Assembly: GCF_020171625.1 (NCBI RefSeq)
Contig: NZ_JAIUZY010000021.1
Span: forward strand, 1-32,862
Reading direction: 5' to 3'
Origin: Salipiger bermudensis
GTDB taxonomy: Bacteria; Pseudomonadota; Alphaproteobacteria; Rhodobacterales; Rhodobacteraceae
DNA: 32,862 nucleotides
Below the pieces are notes generated by a model. The model was not told the origin of the DNA and did no database searches. It worked only from the letters and a program-made list of their open reading frames with translations. Below, piece by piece: positions 15,434-23,652 of this stretch (within the stretch, counting starts at the first letter, position 1; the number at the start of each line of letters is the position of its first letter). Position numbers and translations under genes: made by a program.

Positions 15434-17077
15434 TCAGTGACCCTCCTCTGACGGCGTGCCGGCCTCGGCGCCGCTCTCGTCATAGCCCTTTGCCGCGGCC
15501 TCCTCGTCGCCATGTGACTTCGACGAGGGGTCCTTGGTGCCCTCCTGGTCGGCCAGCACCGCGGTGACGTAGGCGCTGGGATCGAAGAGCTGCTCGGCGG
15601 TCGCCTCCATGTGGCGCGACACCGGCCCGGCAAAGATCGTCAGCGCCGCAAGCGAGGCAAGCGCAAGAACGCTCGGCGCGGCCAGCATCGGCCCGATGGT
15701 GTTGGCGGGCGGACGTTCTTCCTCCGGTGCAGGCTCCGGGCCGGCGAACGCGGCCGAGGTCGATTTCCAGAACAGCAGGCTTCCGGCGCGGGCAAAGCCC
15801 ACGATGGTCAGCAGCGAGCCCACCAGCACCACCGCCCAGATCAGCCAGGTGTAATCGGCCACCCGCACCGCATCGAGCACCAGAAGCTTGCCGAGAAAGC
15901 CGCTCAGCGGCGGCATCCCGGCGATGCCGATGGCGGCGGCAAAGAACAGCGCCGCGAGGAATCCGTTCTGCACCGTGGCCGGCGCCGCCCTGAGAAGGTC
16001 GCCGCTCTCGCGCCGGGCCAGCAGCAGATCGGCGACGAGGAACAGCGCCGCCGTCGCCATGGTCGAGTGCAGCAGGTAGTAGAGCGCCGCCGTCGCCGCG
16101 TAGGGCGTGAAGGCCGAAACCGCCAGCATCAGCGTGCCGGTCGAGCCCAGAACGGCGAAGGCGATCAGCGGCATGAGACGTCGCGACCCCAGCACGCCGA
16201 GCCCGCCGATCGCCACGGTGATCAGCGCCGCCGGCATCAGCCAGTCCTGTGACAGGCTGCCGATGGCGTCGGCATCGGGCCCGAAGACCACGGTGTGCAT
16301 CCGCAGGATGGCGTAAGCACCCACCTTGGTCATGATGGCGAACAGCGCCGCCACCGGGGCGGGGGCGTTGGCATAGGTGCCCGGCAGCCAGAACTGCACC
16401 GGGAACATCGCCGCCTTCACCGCGAAGACGATCATCAGCAGCATCGCCGCAACCCGCACCAGCGCGGCTTCCTCGACCGGGATCTCGCGCACCTTCACCG
16501 ATAGGTCGGCGATGTTGAGCGTGCCGGTGGTGGCGTAAAGCGTGCCGAGCGCGATCAGGAACAGGCTCGACCCGGCAAGGTTCATGATGACGTATTGCAG
16601 GCCCGATTTCAGCCGTGCCTTGCCGCCGCTGTGGATCGCCAGCCCGTAGGACGCGATGAGCAGGATCTCGAACAGGACGAAGAGGTTGAAGGCGTCGCCG
16701 GTCAGGAAGGCGCCGCAGATGCCCATCAGCTGGAACTGCATCAGGGCGTGGAAATGCCGCCCCCTTGTGTCCCAGCCGCTCGCGGCGGAGTGCATCAGCA
16801 CGATTAGCCCGAGCACCGAGGTCAGCAGGATGAGCAGCGCCGACAGCCGGTCGAGCACCAGCACGATGCCGAAGGGCGCGGGCCATGAGCCGAGGCGGTA
16901 GACATGCACGCTGCCATCGGCCGAGAGCATGAACAGCCCGGCGGCGATGGCGGTGAGCATCACCGCCCCGGCCAGCGAGGCGGCGCGCTGCAGGGTGATG
17001 TCGTGGCGCATGACAAAGGCGATGATCGGCGCGAGAAGCGCCGGCAGCACCACGGGGGCGATGATCCAGTGATTCAC
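15434..17077 (-). CDS. mnhD: Monovalent cation/H+ antiporter subunit D
   Basis: The 547-residue polytopic protein is homologous to NuoM/NuoN/MrpD proton-translocating subunits. It has about 14 helices, the conserved Glu in FVLFEILLIASYGL, the helix-7 Lys/Pro region FPVQFWLPGTYANAPAPVAALFAIMTKVGAY, and GIAGMPPLSGFLGKLLVLDA. With MnhA it forms the ion-translocating core. The start codon is GTG at 17077, overlapping the mnhC stop codon (GTGA). The C-terminal 50 residues are hydrophilic and acidic (DQEGTKDPSSKSHGDEE), longer than typical MrpD, perhaps an alphaproteobacterial extension. Confidence 0.95.
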   Translation of the reverse strand: MNHWIIAPVVLPALLAPIIAFVMRHDITLQRAASLAGAVMLTAIAAGLFMLSADGSVHVYRLGSWPAPFGIVLVLDRLSALLILLTSVLGLIVLMHSAASGWDTRGRHFHALMQFQLMGICGAFLTGDAFNLFVLFEILLIASYGLAIHSGGKARLKSGLQYVIMNLAGSSLFLIALGTLYATTGTLNIADLSVKVREIPVEEAALVRVAAMLLMIVFAVKAAMFPVQFWLPGTYANAPAPVAALFAIMTKVGAYAILRMHTVVFGPDADAIGSLSQDWLMPAALITVAIGGLGVLGSRRLMPLIAFAVLGSTGTLMLAVSAFTPYAATAALYYLLHSTMATAALFLVADLLLARRESGDLLRAAPATVQNGFLAALFFAAAIGIAGMPPLSGFLGKLLVLDAVRVADYTWLIWAVVLVGSLLTIVGFARAGSLLFWKSTSAAFAGPEPAPEEERPPANTIGPMLAAPSVLALASLAALTIFAGPVSRHMEATAEQLFDPSAYVTAVLADQEGTKDPSSKSHGDEEAAAKGYDESGAEAGTPSEEGH

Positions 17078-17421
17078 GCGTCGCCCTCCCCGTTCGCGTC
17101 CTCGGTGACGTCGACCCGGTCGTCGCCCGACTCGAGCGCCGAGCCCAGCGCGATCAGCACCAGCACCGCGGTCATGCCGAAGGAGATCACGATCGCCGTC
17201 AGCACCAGCGCCTGCGGCAGCGGGTCGGAATAGGCCGTCGCCGCGTCATCGAGCACGGGCGGCACGCCCACGGCGAGACGGCCGGTGGCGAAGAGGAAGA
17301 CGTTGACCGCATAGGTCAGCAGCGTGAGCCCGAGGATGACGGGGAAGGCCCGCAGCCGAAGGAGCAGGTAGACCCCCGCGGCGGTCAGGCCGCCAATCGT
17401 GGTTGCCACGACAAGTTCCAT
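17074..17421 (-). CDS. mnhC: Monovalent cation/H+ antiporter subunit C
   Basis: A 115-residue NuoK-like subunit with three helices: VVATTIGGLTAAGVYLLLR, FPVILGLTLLTYAVNVFLFATGR and LPQALVLTAIVISFGMTAVLVLIAL. The PQALVLTAIVISFG motif is diagnostic for MnhC/MrpC. The tail is acidic. ATG 17421 lies 1 nt after the mnhA stop codon, and mnhD overlaps its 3' end, so translation is coupled on both sides. Confidence 0.94.
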   Translation of the reverse strand: MELVVATTIGGLTAAGVYLLLRLRAFPVILGLTLLTYAVNVFLFATGRLAVGVPPVLDDAATAYSDPLPQALVLTAIVISFGMTAVLVLIALGSALESGDDRVDVTEDANGEGDA

Positions 17422-17422
17422 G

Positions 17423-20308
17423 TTATGCGTCGTCCTTCTTGTCGGCCTCGATCGCGGCATCGACGCGCCGCGACGGGTCGTAGTCCATCGGCTCGAGGTT
17501 CACCGTCTCGCCGGCATAGCGCGCCATCCGCGACAAGCTGTAGAGCATCAGCATCACCGCCCCGAGCACCGTCAGGAACACGCCCAGATCGAACAGCATG
17601 GCGGTGGCCAGCTCGAACTCCTCGAACGGCGGAATGGTGAAATAGCCAAACGCACTGGTCAGGAACGGCGCGCCGGCCAGCCAGGCGCCCGCGCCGGTCA
17701 GCCCGGCGATGATGACGCCCCAGCCGATCATCGCGTGGTACTCGAACCGCTTGCGCTCCTGCGTCCAGGCAAAGCCCGAGGCCATGTACTGCATCAAGAG
17801 CGCAATCGAGATCACCAGTCCCGCGACGAAGCCGCCGCCGGGCATGTTGTGGCCGCGCAGGAAGATGTAGACGCCCACCAGCGCCGCGATCGGCATCATC
17901 ACCCGGGTCGCCACCACCATCATCAGCGGATGGCGGTCGCGCGAGCGGTCCGGCGGGAAGGTCCAGTTGCGCAGGCGGCGCGAGGCCGGCCCGTTGAGCA
18001 ACGCCTCCATCAACGCATAGAGCGTCAGCCCCGCGATGCCGAGCACCACGATCTCGCCGTAGGTGTCGTAGCCCCGGAAGTCGACGAGGATCACGTTCAC
18101 CACGTTGGTGCCGCCGCCACCCTTGTAGGAGTTGGCGAGGTGGTAGTCCGAGATTGGGCTCATGTCGGTGAGCAGGAAGCTGTAGGCCAGCGCCGCGACC
18201 GCCGCGCCGGCGATCACCGCGATGACGCCATCGCGAATGCGCATCGACAGCGGGCTCTCGAGCGGCGTGTACTTGGGCAGGAAATGCAGTGCCAGCAGCA
18301 TCAGCATCACCGTCACCGTATCGACCGAGATCTGCGTCATCGCGAGATCCGGCGCCGAGAGATAGACGAAGCCCGCCGAGACCATCAGGCCGACCACGCT
18401 TACGAGGATCAGGGTGCGGAAGCGGTTGCGGTGGGCAAACACCGTGGCCAGCGTCGCCAGCATGGTCAGCACGAAGCCCACACCCACCAGCGGCGGAACG
18501 GGAAGCATCTCGCGGGTCTGTTCGGGCAATCCGCCGCCCTGGAAGGCCGCGAAGCCCAGCAGTACGGTGGCCACCACGAAAATCGACAGATAGCGCGAGA
18601 TGGCGCCGTTATGCGTGCCCTCGATCAGCCAGCGCGTGCCCAGCACGGTGCCCGCCACGACCCGGTCGAACATCGCCTTGGCCTCGGGCCGCGGCGTGCG
18701 GATCCAGGCCTTGTCGAGCGGACGGTGCAGCCAGAGCAGCACGGCCCCGCCAAGCACCGCGGCGATCGACATGAACAGCGCCGGGTTCACCCCGTGCCAG
18801 AGCTTGAGCGAGTAATACGGCAGCTCTCCGCCGCCGATCACCGCCGTGCTCGCCGCCGCCACGATCGGGCCTGCGATCAGCGAGGGCGCGAGACCGATGG
18901 CAACCACGAGCACCGCGAGGAAGCCCGGCGCCAGCAGCATCCCGGTGGGCGGATCGTGCGGGTGATGCGGGTAGTCGTCGCGTACCGGGCCGAAAAAGGT
19001 GTGGCCGATGAAGCGGAAGGAATAGGCCACCGAGAACAGCGCGCCGACGGTGGCAAGGATGATGATCGGCCACTTGCCGCCCCACCAGTCGGTGTGCGCC
19101 ACTTCCTCGAGCATCATCTCCTTCGACATGAAGCCGTTGAGCGGCGGGATGCCCGCCATCGACAGCGCCGCGACCACGGCGATCAGCGCCGTGGCCGGCA
19201 TCAGGCTGGCCAGCCCGCCGAGGCGCTTGATGTCGCGGGTGTGGGTCTCGTGGTCGACGATACCCGCGCTCATGAAAAGCGCCGCCTTGAAGGTCAGGTG
19301 GTTGATGATGTGGAACACCGCCACCACCGCCGCGAGCTTGGTGCCGAGGCCCAGCAGCATGGTCAGCAGGCCGAGGTGGCTGACCGTCGAGAAGGCGAGC
19401 AGCGCCTTGAGGTCGTCCTTGAAGAGCGCGATCAGCGCGCCGATCACCATGGTGATCAGGCCCACGGTCGAGACGATGTAGAACCATTCGTCGGTGCCCG
19501 CGAGCACCGGCCACATGCGCGCCATCAGGAACACGCCGGCCTTCACCATGGTGGCCGAGTGCAGGTAGGCCGAGACCGGTGTCGGCGCCGCCATCGCGTG
19601 CGGCAGCCAGAAATGGAACGGGAACTGCGCCGACTTGGTAAAGGCGCCGAGCAGGATGAGGATCAGCGCCGGCAGGTAGTACTCCGAGGCGCGGATCTCG
19701 TCGCCGTGCTGCAGGATCACCGAAAGATCGTAGCTGCCGACGATATTGCCGAGGATCAGCATCCCCGCGATCATCGCAAGCCCCCCGGCCCCCGTCACGG
19801 TGAGCGCCATGCGGGCGCCCTGCCGGCCCTCGGGCAGGTGCTTCCAGTAGCCGATCAGCAGGAAGGACGACAGCGAGGTCAGCTCCCAGAACACCAGCAA
19901 CAGCAGGATGTTGTCCGACACCGAAATGCCGAGCATCGCGCCCTGAAACAGCAGCAGATAGGTGTAGAACTGCCCCATCGGATCCTCGCCCGACAGGTAG
20001 AACCGAGCGTAGAGCGTGATCAGCAGCCCCATGCCGAGGATCATCCCGGCAAACAGCAGCCCCAGCCCGTCGAGGAAGAAGTTGGCGTTCAGGCCAAGCG
20101 CCGGAAGCCACTCGATCTTGGCGGTGACGGTGCCGCCCGCCATGATCTCCGGCGCGAGAATCCCGAGGAAGATCAGCGCCAGAAGTGTCGGAACCGCGGT
20201 GAACATGGCACACGCGTCGCGCCCCGCACGGATCATCAACCCCGGCACCAAGGCGCCGATAAAGGGCAACATCACCATGACGGCCAAAAGTCCGCTGCCT
20301 GAAACCAT
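17423..20308 (-). CDS. mnhA: Monovalent cation/H+ antiporter subunit A fused to subunit B (PhaAB type)
   Basis: The 961-residue protein is the largest antiporter subunit. Residues 1 to about 600 are NuoL-like, with LLLLVFWELTSLSSFLLIGYWKH, the channel segment FHFWLPHAMAAPTPVSAYLHSATMVKAGVFL and AGIPPLNGFMSKEMM. About 600-780 holds the MbhD/MbhE-like region (VYLSAPDLAMTQISVDTVTVMLML). From about 793 a MnhB domain follows (PIAALVGVYIFLRGHNMPGGGFVAG). No separate mnhB gene exists, so A and B are one polypeptide, as in rhizobial PhaAB. Such complexes exchange Na+ or K+ for protons and support pH and salt tolerance; which ion is used here cannot be read from the sequence. It is the first gene of the operon, divergent from the LysR gene. 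Confidence 0.96.
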   Translation of the reverse strand: MVSGSGLLAVMVMLPFIGALVPGLMIRAGRDACAMFTAVPTLLALIFLGILAPEIMAGGTVTAKIEWLPALGLNANFFLDGLGLLFAGMILGMGLLITLYARFYLSGEDPMGQFYTYLLLFQGAMLGISVSDNILLLLVFWELTSLSSFLLIGYWKHLPEGRQGARMALTVTGAGGLAMIAGMLILGNIVGSYDLSVILQHGDEIRASEYYLPALILILLGAFTKSAQFPFHFWLPHAMAAPTPVSAYLHSATMVKAGVFLMARMWPVLAGTDEWFYIVSTVGLITMVIGALIALFKDDLKALLAFSTVSHLGLLTMLLGLGTKLAAVVAVFHIINHLTFKAALFMSAGIVDHETHTRDIKRLGGLASLMPATALIAVVAALSMAGIPPLNGFMSKEMMLEEVAHTDWWGGKWPIIILATVGALFSVAYSFRFIGHTFFGPVRDDYPHHPHDPPTGMLLAPGFLAVLVVAIGLAPSLIAGPIVAAASTAVIGGGELPYYSLKLWHGVNPALFMSIAAVLGGAVLLWLHRPLDKAWIRTPRPEAKAMFDRVVAGTVLGTRWLIEGTHNGAISRYLSIFVVATVLLGFAAFQGGGLPEQTREMLPVPPLVGVGFVLTMLATLATVFAHRNRFRTLILVSVVGLMVSAGFVYLSAPDLAMTQISVDTVTVMLMLLALHFLPKYTPLESPLSMRIRDGVIAVIAGAAVAALAYSFLLTDMSPISDYHLANSYKGGGGTNVVNVILVDFRGYDTYGEIVVLGIAGLTLYALMEALLNGPASRRLRNWTFPPDRSRDRHPLMMVVATRVMMPIAALVGVYIFLRGHNMPGGGFVAGLVISIALLMQYMASGFAWTQERKRFEYHAMIGWGVIIAGLTGAGAWLAGAPFLTSAFGYFTIPPFEEFELATAMLFDLGVFLTVLGAVMLMLYSLSRMARYAGETVNLEPMDYDPSRRVDAAIEADKKDDA

Positions 20309-20421
20309 CCCTGTTCCTTCGTCTTCTCCGCCGGGGCCTCTGCGGGCCGATGACGGTTTGCGCCCGTGTCTATTGGTGTACTTTTAGTAGGTATTCTGTC
20401 CGAATATTCAATATTTGCGCA

Positions 20422-20464
20422 CGAAAATCGCCCGATTCAGGGCCCGGTTTGGGCGATTGTTTCG
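20422..20464. promoter_or_regulatory. Long inverted repeat in the mnhA/LysR divergent promoter region
   Basis: CGAAAATCGCCC (20422-20433) pairs with GGGCGATTGTTTCG (20451-20464) through eight perfect pairs (AATCGCCC/GGGCGATT) and then CGAAA/TTTCG across a small bulge. The loop contains GGGCCC. Between it and mnhA lies AT-rich sequence (GAATATTCAATATT, 20401-20414), where the mnhA promoter may be. The element could be a leader hairpin or an operator; its role is unknown. Confidence 0.45.
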
Positions 20465-20517
20465 CTTGACGACCCGCGAGCGTCCGTGATTGCCGACGAC
20501 AGCGTTCTGATGCAAGG

Positions 20518-20540
20518 TATCGTTATGTGTCTTTTCGATA
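20518..20540. promoter_or_regulatory. Candidate LysR-type autoregulatory site
   Basis: TATCG (20518-20522) and CGATA (20536-20540) form an inverted repeat spaced by 13 nt, ending 7 nt before the LysR start codon. LysR regulators usually bind such dyads and repress their own genes from this position. The arms are short, so this is tentative. Confidence 0.35.
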
Positions 20541-20547
20541 GAAAAAC

Positions 20548-21438
20548 ATGATTGCCAAGCTCGAGATGCTCATCGCCCTCGCGCGCGAGCAGCATTTCGG
20601 TCGGGCCGCCGAAAGCCTCGGCATCACCCAGCCCTCGCTCTCCACCGGCATCCGCCAGCTCGAGGAGCAGCTCGGCGTGAAGCTCGTCAGCCGCGGCTCG
20701 CGTTTCGGTGGCCTGACGCCCGAGGGCCAGCGCGCCCTGATCCGCGCCCGGCAGATCGTCGGCGACACGCGGCGGCTGCGCGACGAGATGCGCGCCTCGC
20801 GCGAGGGGCTGGCCGGTCACCTGCGGCTGGCGGTGATCCCCACTGCCCTGACATGGGCCTCGAAGCTCGTCACCGGCTTCACCGCGCGCCATCCCAACGT
20901 GAGTTTCACCGTGCTGTCGCGCGCCTCGACCGAGATCTTGTCGCTGCTCGACGATCTCGAGATCGACGTCGGCATCACCTATCTCGACAACGAACCGCTG
21001 GGCCGGGTCACGACCCGCCCGCTATATCACGAGAGCTACACCCTGATCTGTCGCCCCGATCATCTCTTCGCGCAGGGCGGCGCGATCGGCTGGGAGGCGC
21101 TCGGCGCGGCGCGGCTCTGCCTGCTGACGCCCGACATGCAGAACCGCCGCATCATCAACCGCCACTTCATGGAAGCCGGCATCGGCCCCGCGGCGCTGAT
21201 CGAATCGAACTCCACGGTGGTTCTGGTGGCCAACGTTTTGCACGGCGACTGGGTCACCATCCTGCCCGACGATCTCGCCCGGTTTCTCTGCGAGGGAAAG
21301 CCGCTGGCGGTGGTGCCGCTCAGGAGTGAGGGCGCGGCGCCCGCCGTCGGCCTCATCGCGCCGCATCAGGAGCCCTATACCCCCGTCCTGCAAGCGCTTC
21401 TCGACGAGGCCGAGGGCCTGACACGGCCCGCACCTTGA
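20548..21438 (+). CDS. LysR-family transcriptional regulator (likely of formate dehydrogenase)
   Basis: A 296-residue LysR regulator. The N-terminal winged helix-turn-helix (2-60) reads LEMLIALAREQHFGRAAESLGITQPSLSTGIRQLEEQLG. A linker helix follows, then a periplasmic-binding-like effector domain (about 88-290) with LRLAVIPTAL and ESNSTVVLVANVLHGDWVTILP. It lies 93 nt upstream of fdsG on the same strand and diverges from mnhA. The intergenic dyad at 21437-21453 fits a LysR box, so I infer control of the fds operon, with a formate- or C1-related effector being possible. A start one or two residues later cannot be excluded; no strong ribosome site is visible before ATG 20548. Confidence 0.88.
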   Translation: MIAKLEMLIALAREQHFGRAAESLGITQPSLSTGIRQLEEQLGVKLVSRGSRFGGLTPEGQRALIRARQIVGDTRRLRDEMRASREGLAGHLRLAVIPTALTWASKLVTGFTARHPNVSFTVLSRASTEILSLLDDLEIDVGITYLDNEPLGRVTTRPLYHESYTLICRPDHLFAQGGAIGWEALGAARLCLLTPDMQNRRIINRHFMEAGIGPAALIESNSTVVLVANVLHGDWVTILPDDLARFLCEGKPLAVVPLRSEGAAPAVGLIAPHQEPYTPVLQALLDEAEGLTRPAP

Positions 21439-21453
21439 TAGGATTAGACTATC
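21437..21453 (+). promoter_or_regulatory. Candidate LysR box upstream of fdsG
   Basis: GATAG-N7-CTATC (21437-21453) is a perfect 5-bp dyad and contains the T-N11-A form typical of LysR sites. It overlaps the LysR stop codon and lies 78 nt before the fdsG ATG, where an activator site would be expected. Confidence 0.5.
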
Positions 21454-21531
21454 ATTCGACGGAACAACGATATTGATTCATAAATCGTGCATCTGGCAAA
21501 ACCGCAGAAATCCAAGGGAGGAGAAGCCCGA

Positions 21532-21999
21532 ATGCGCCACTCGCACCCGACATCGGACGATTTGCAGGCCCTGATCGATGCGCAGATGTCGCTCGAAGGG
21601 CCTCTGCTGCCGATTCTGCACGCCATTCAGGAGGCCCACGGCCATGTGCCCGAAGCGGCGCTGCCGCTGATTGCCGAGACACTGAACCTGACGCCGGCCG
21701 AGGTGCATGGCGTGATGTCGTTCTACCACGATTTCCGCAAGGCGCCCGCCGGGCGCCACGTGGTCAAGCTCTGCCGCGCCGAGGCCTGCCAGTCGATGGG
21801 CGCCAACGCGCTCTCCGAGGCGGTGCTCGACAAGCTCGGGATCGGCTGGGGCGGCACCACCCCCGACGGTCGGGTGACCGTCGAGGCGGTCTACTGCCTC
21901 GGCCTCTGCGCCTGCGCCCCGGCGGCGATGATCGGCGACCGGCTCATCGGGCGCGCCGATGCCGCCCGCATCGACGCCGAGCTGGAGGGCGCGGCATGA
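21532..21999 (+). CDS. fdsG: NAD-dependent formate dehydrogenase, gamma subunit
   Basis: A 155-residue NuoE-like protein with a thioredoxin-fold [2Fe-2S] domain. An N-terminal helical part (LLPILHAIQEAHGHVPEAALPLIAETLNLTPAEVHGVMSFYHDF) precedes the cluster ligands Cys81, Cys86 (CRAEAC), Cys122 and Cys126 (CLGLC). It relays electrons between FdsB and FdsA in the soluble formate dehydrogenase. I chose ATG 21532 because GGGAGGAG lies just upstream; the in-frame ATG at 21487 falls in the promoter region. Its stop codon overlaps the fdsB start as ATGA. Confidence 0.95.
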   Translation: MRHSHPTSDDLQALIDAQMSLEGPLLPILHAIQEAHGHVPEAALPLIAETLNLTPAEVHGVMSFYHDFRKAPAGRHVVKLCRAEACQSMGANALSEAVLDKLGIGWGGTTPDGRVTVEAVYCLGLCACAPAAMIGDRLIGRADAARIDAELEGAA

Positions 22000-23516
22000 A
22001 GATCTGGGTTCCCATGGACAGCGCCGCCAAGGCGCTTGGCGCCGAGGCGGTGGTCGCGGCGATCCGCACTGAAGCCGACCGGCGCGGCGTCGAGGTCGAG
22101 ATCGCGCGCAACGGCTCGCGCGGGATGATCTGGCTCGAGCCGCTGGTCGAGGTCGAGACGCCCGAGGGCCGCATGGCCTATGGCCCGATGACCCAGGCCG
22201 ATGTCCCGGCCCTGTTCGAGGACGGTCCCGAAAAAGCCCTCGGCCTGACCGAGGAGCTCGACTGGATGAAGCGCCAGACGCGGCTGACCTTTGCCCGCTG
22301 CGGCCTCACCGATCCCCTGTCTCTGGAGCAGTACGAGGCGCATGGCGGCCTTGCGGGCCTGCGGCGCGCCATAGGGATGAAAGCCGAGGAGATCATCGAC
22401 GAGGTCAAGCTCTCGGGGCTGCGCGGTCGCGGCGGCGCGGGCTTTCCCACCGGCATCAAGTGGGACACGGTGCGCATGGCCCATGCGGACCGCAAGTACA
22501 TCGTCTGCAACGCCGACGAGGGTGACAGCGGCACCTTTGCCGACCGCATGATCATCGAGGGCGATCCGTTCTGCCTGATCGAGGGCATGGCGATCGCCGG
22601 TCTCGGCTGTCACGCCGAGAAGGGCTTCGTCTACCTGCGCTCGGAATATCCCGACGCCATCGCGGTTCTGACCCGCGCCATCGAGATCGCCCGCGCCACC
22701 GGCGTTCTGGGCGCGGATGTGCTGGGCTCGGGCCACGCCTTCGACATCGAGGTCCGGGTCGGCGCCGGGGCCTATGTCTGCGGCGAGGAGACCTCGCTGC
22801 TGAACTCGCTCGAGGGCAAGCGCGGCGTGGTCCGTGCCAAGCCGCCGCTGCCGGCGCTCGAGGGTGCCTTCGGCAAGCCCACCGTGGTCAACAACGTGAT
22901 CTCGCTGGCCACCGTGCCGGTGATCTTCGAGAAGGGCGCCGCGCATTACGCCGATTTCGGGCTCGGACGGTCGAAGGGCACCATCCCGCTGCAGATCGCC
23001 GGCAACGTGCGCCATGGCGGTCTGTTCGAGACCGCCTTCGGCATGAGCCTCGGCCAGATCGTCGAGGATCTGGGCGGCGGCACCGCCTCGGGCCGCGCCG
23101 TCAAGGCGGTGCAGGTCGGCGGGCCTCTGGGCGCCTATCTGAGCCCGGAGCAGTTCGACACGCCCTTCGGCTATGAGGAGTTCGACGGTCAGGGCGCGCT
23201 GATCGGCCATGCCGGTCTGGTGGTGTTCGACGACAGCGCCGACATGCTGGGCATGGCGCGCTTCGCCATGGAGTTCTGCGCCGTGGAGAGCTGCGGCAAG
23301 TGCACTCCCTGCCGCATCGGCGCGGTGCGCGGCGTCGAGACGCTCGACCGCATCGCCGCCGGCGACGCCGGGGCGATCCCGCTGCTGACCGATCTATGCG
23401 AGACCATGCAGGACGGCTCGCTCTGCGCGCTGGGGGGCTTCACGCCCTACCCCGTGATGTCGGCGCTGCGCCTGTTCCCCGAGGAGTTCGGGGCGGTCCG
23501 GGAAGCGGCGGAATGA
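21996..23516 (+). CDS. fdsB: NAD-dependent formate dehydrogenase, beta subunit (NAD+/FMN)
   Basis: The 506-residue NuoF-like diaphorase subunit reduces NAD+. An N-terminal thioredoxin-like domain (about 1-85) is fused to the NuoF core. That core has the FMN-binding loop GRGGAGFPTG (144-153), CNADEGDSGTFADR, and the NADH-binding segment GAYVCGEETSLLNSLEGKRG. The [4Fe-4S] ligands are Cys433, Cys436, Cys439 (CGKCTPC) and Cys477. It accepts electrons from FdsA/FdsG and makes NADH. About 136 nt of repeat-like DNA separate it from fdsA, which is unusual in an otherwise tight operon. Confidence 0.96.
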   Translation: MKIWVPMDSAAKALGAEAVVAAIRTEADRRGVEVEIARNGSRGMIWLEPLVEVETPEGRMAYGPMTQADVPALFEDGPEKALGLTEELDWMKRQTRLTFARCGLTDPLSLEQYEAHGGLAGLRRAIGMKAEEIIDEVKLSGLRGRGGAGFPTGIKWDTVRMAHADRKYIVCNADEGDSGTFADRMIIEGDPFCLIEGMAIAGLGCHAEKGFVYLRSEYPDAIAVLTRAIEIARATGVLGADVLGSGHAFDIEVRVGAGAYVCGEETSLLNSLEGKRGVVRAKPPLPALEGAFGKPTVVNNVISLATVPVIFEKGAAHYADFGLGRSKGTIPLQIAGNVRHGGLFETAFGMSLGQIVEDLGGGTASGRAVKAVQVGGPLGAYLSPEQFDTPFGYEEFDGQGALIGHAGLVVFDDSADMLGMARFAMEFCAVESCGKCTPCRIGAVRGVETLDRIAAGDAGAIPLLTDLCETMQDGSLCALGGFTPYPVMSALRLFPEEFGAVREAAE

Positions 23517-23652
23517 CGGGACACGGTGGCGCGAGGGCACATGGCGGTGCGAGGGGTTTCGCCTCGCCTGCGGCGAGACGACCGGTCGGGGGGCCAGCCC
23601 CCCGAACCCCCCGAGGTATTTTTGAACCAAAGAAGATGCGGGAGGCGTTGAG
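23517..23652 (+). repeat. Repeat-like intergenic segment between fdsB and fdsA
   Basis: The segment holds CTCGCC-TGC-GGCGAG (a 6-bp stem, about 23563-23577) and a stronger hairpin, TCGGGGGGC (23586-23594) with GCCCCCCGA (23597-23605). A G/C-to-A/T signature follows: CCCCCCGAGGTATTTTTG, then AACCAAAGAAGATG, ending at 23638. I recall very similar hairpin-plus-signature sequences between genes throughout Rhodobacteraceae genomes. The fdsA ribosome site GGGAGG follows it directly. It may modulate mRNA processing between the two large subunits. Confidence 0.6.

Noticed and set aside
17399-20302. A 967-codon open frame on the plus strand opposite mnhA
   Set aside because: It is His/Arg/Gln-rich with no domain and lies exactly antisense to the clearly conserved mnhA-mnhB protein. 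Long antisense frames arise from strong third-position GC bias.
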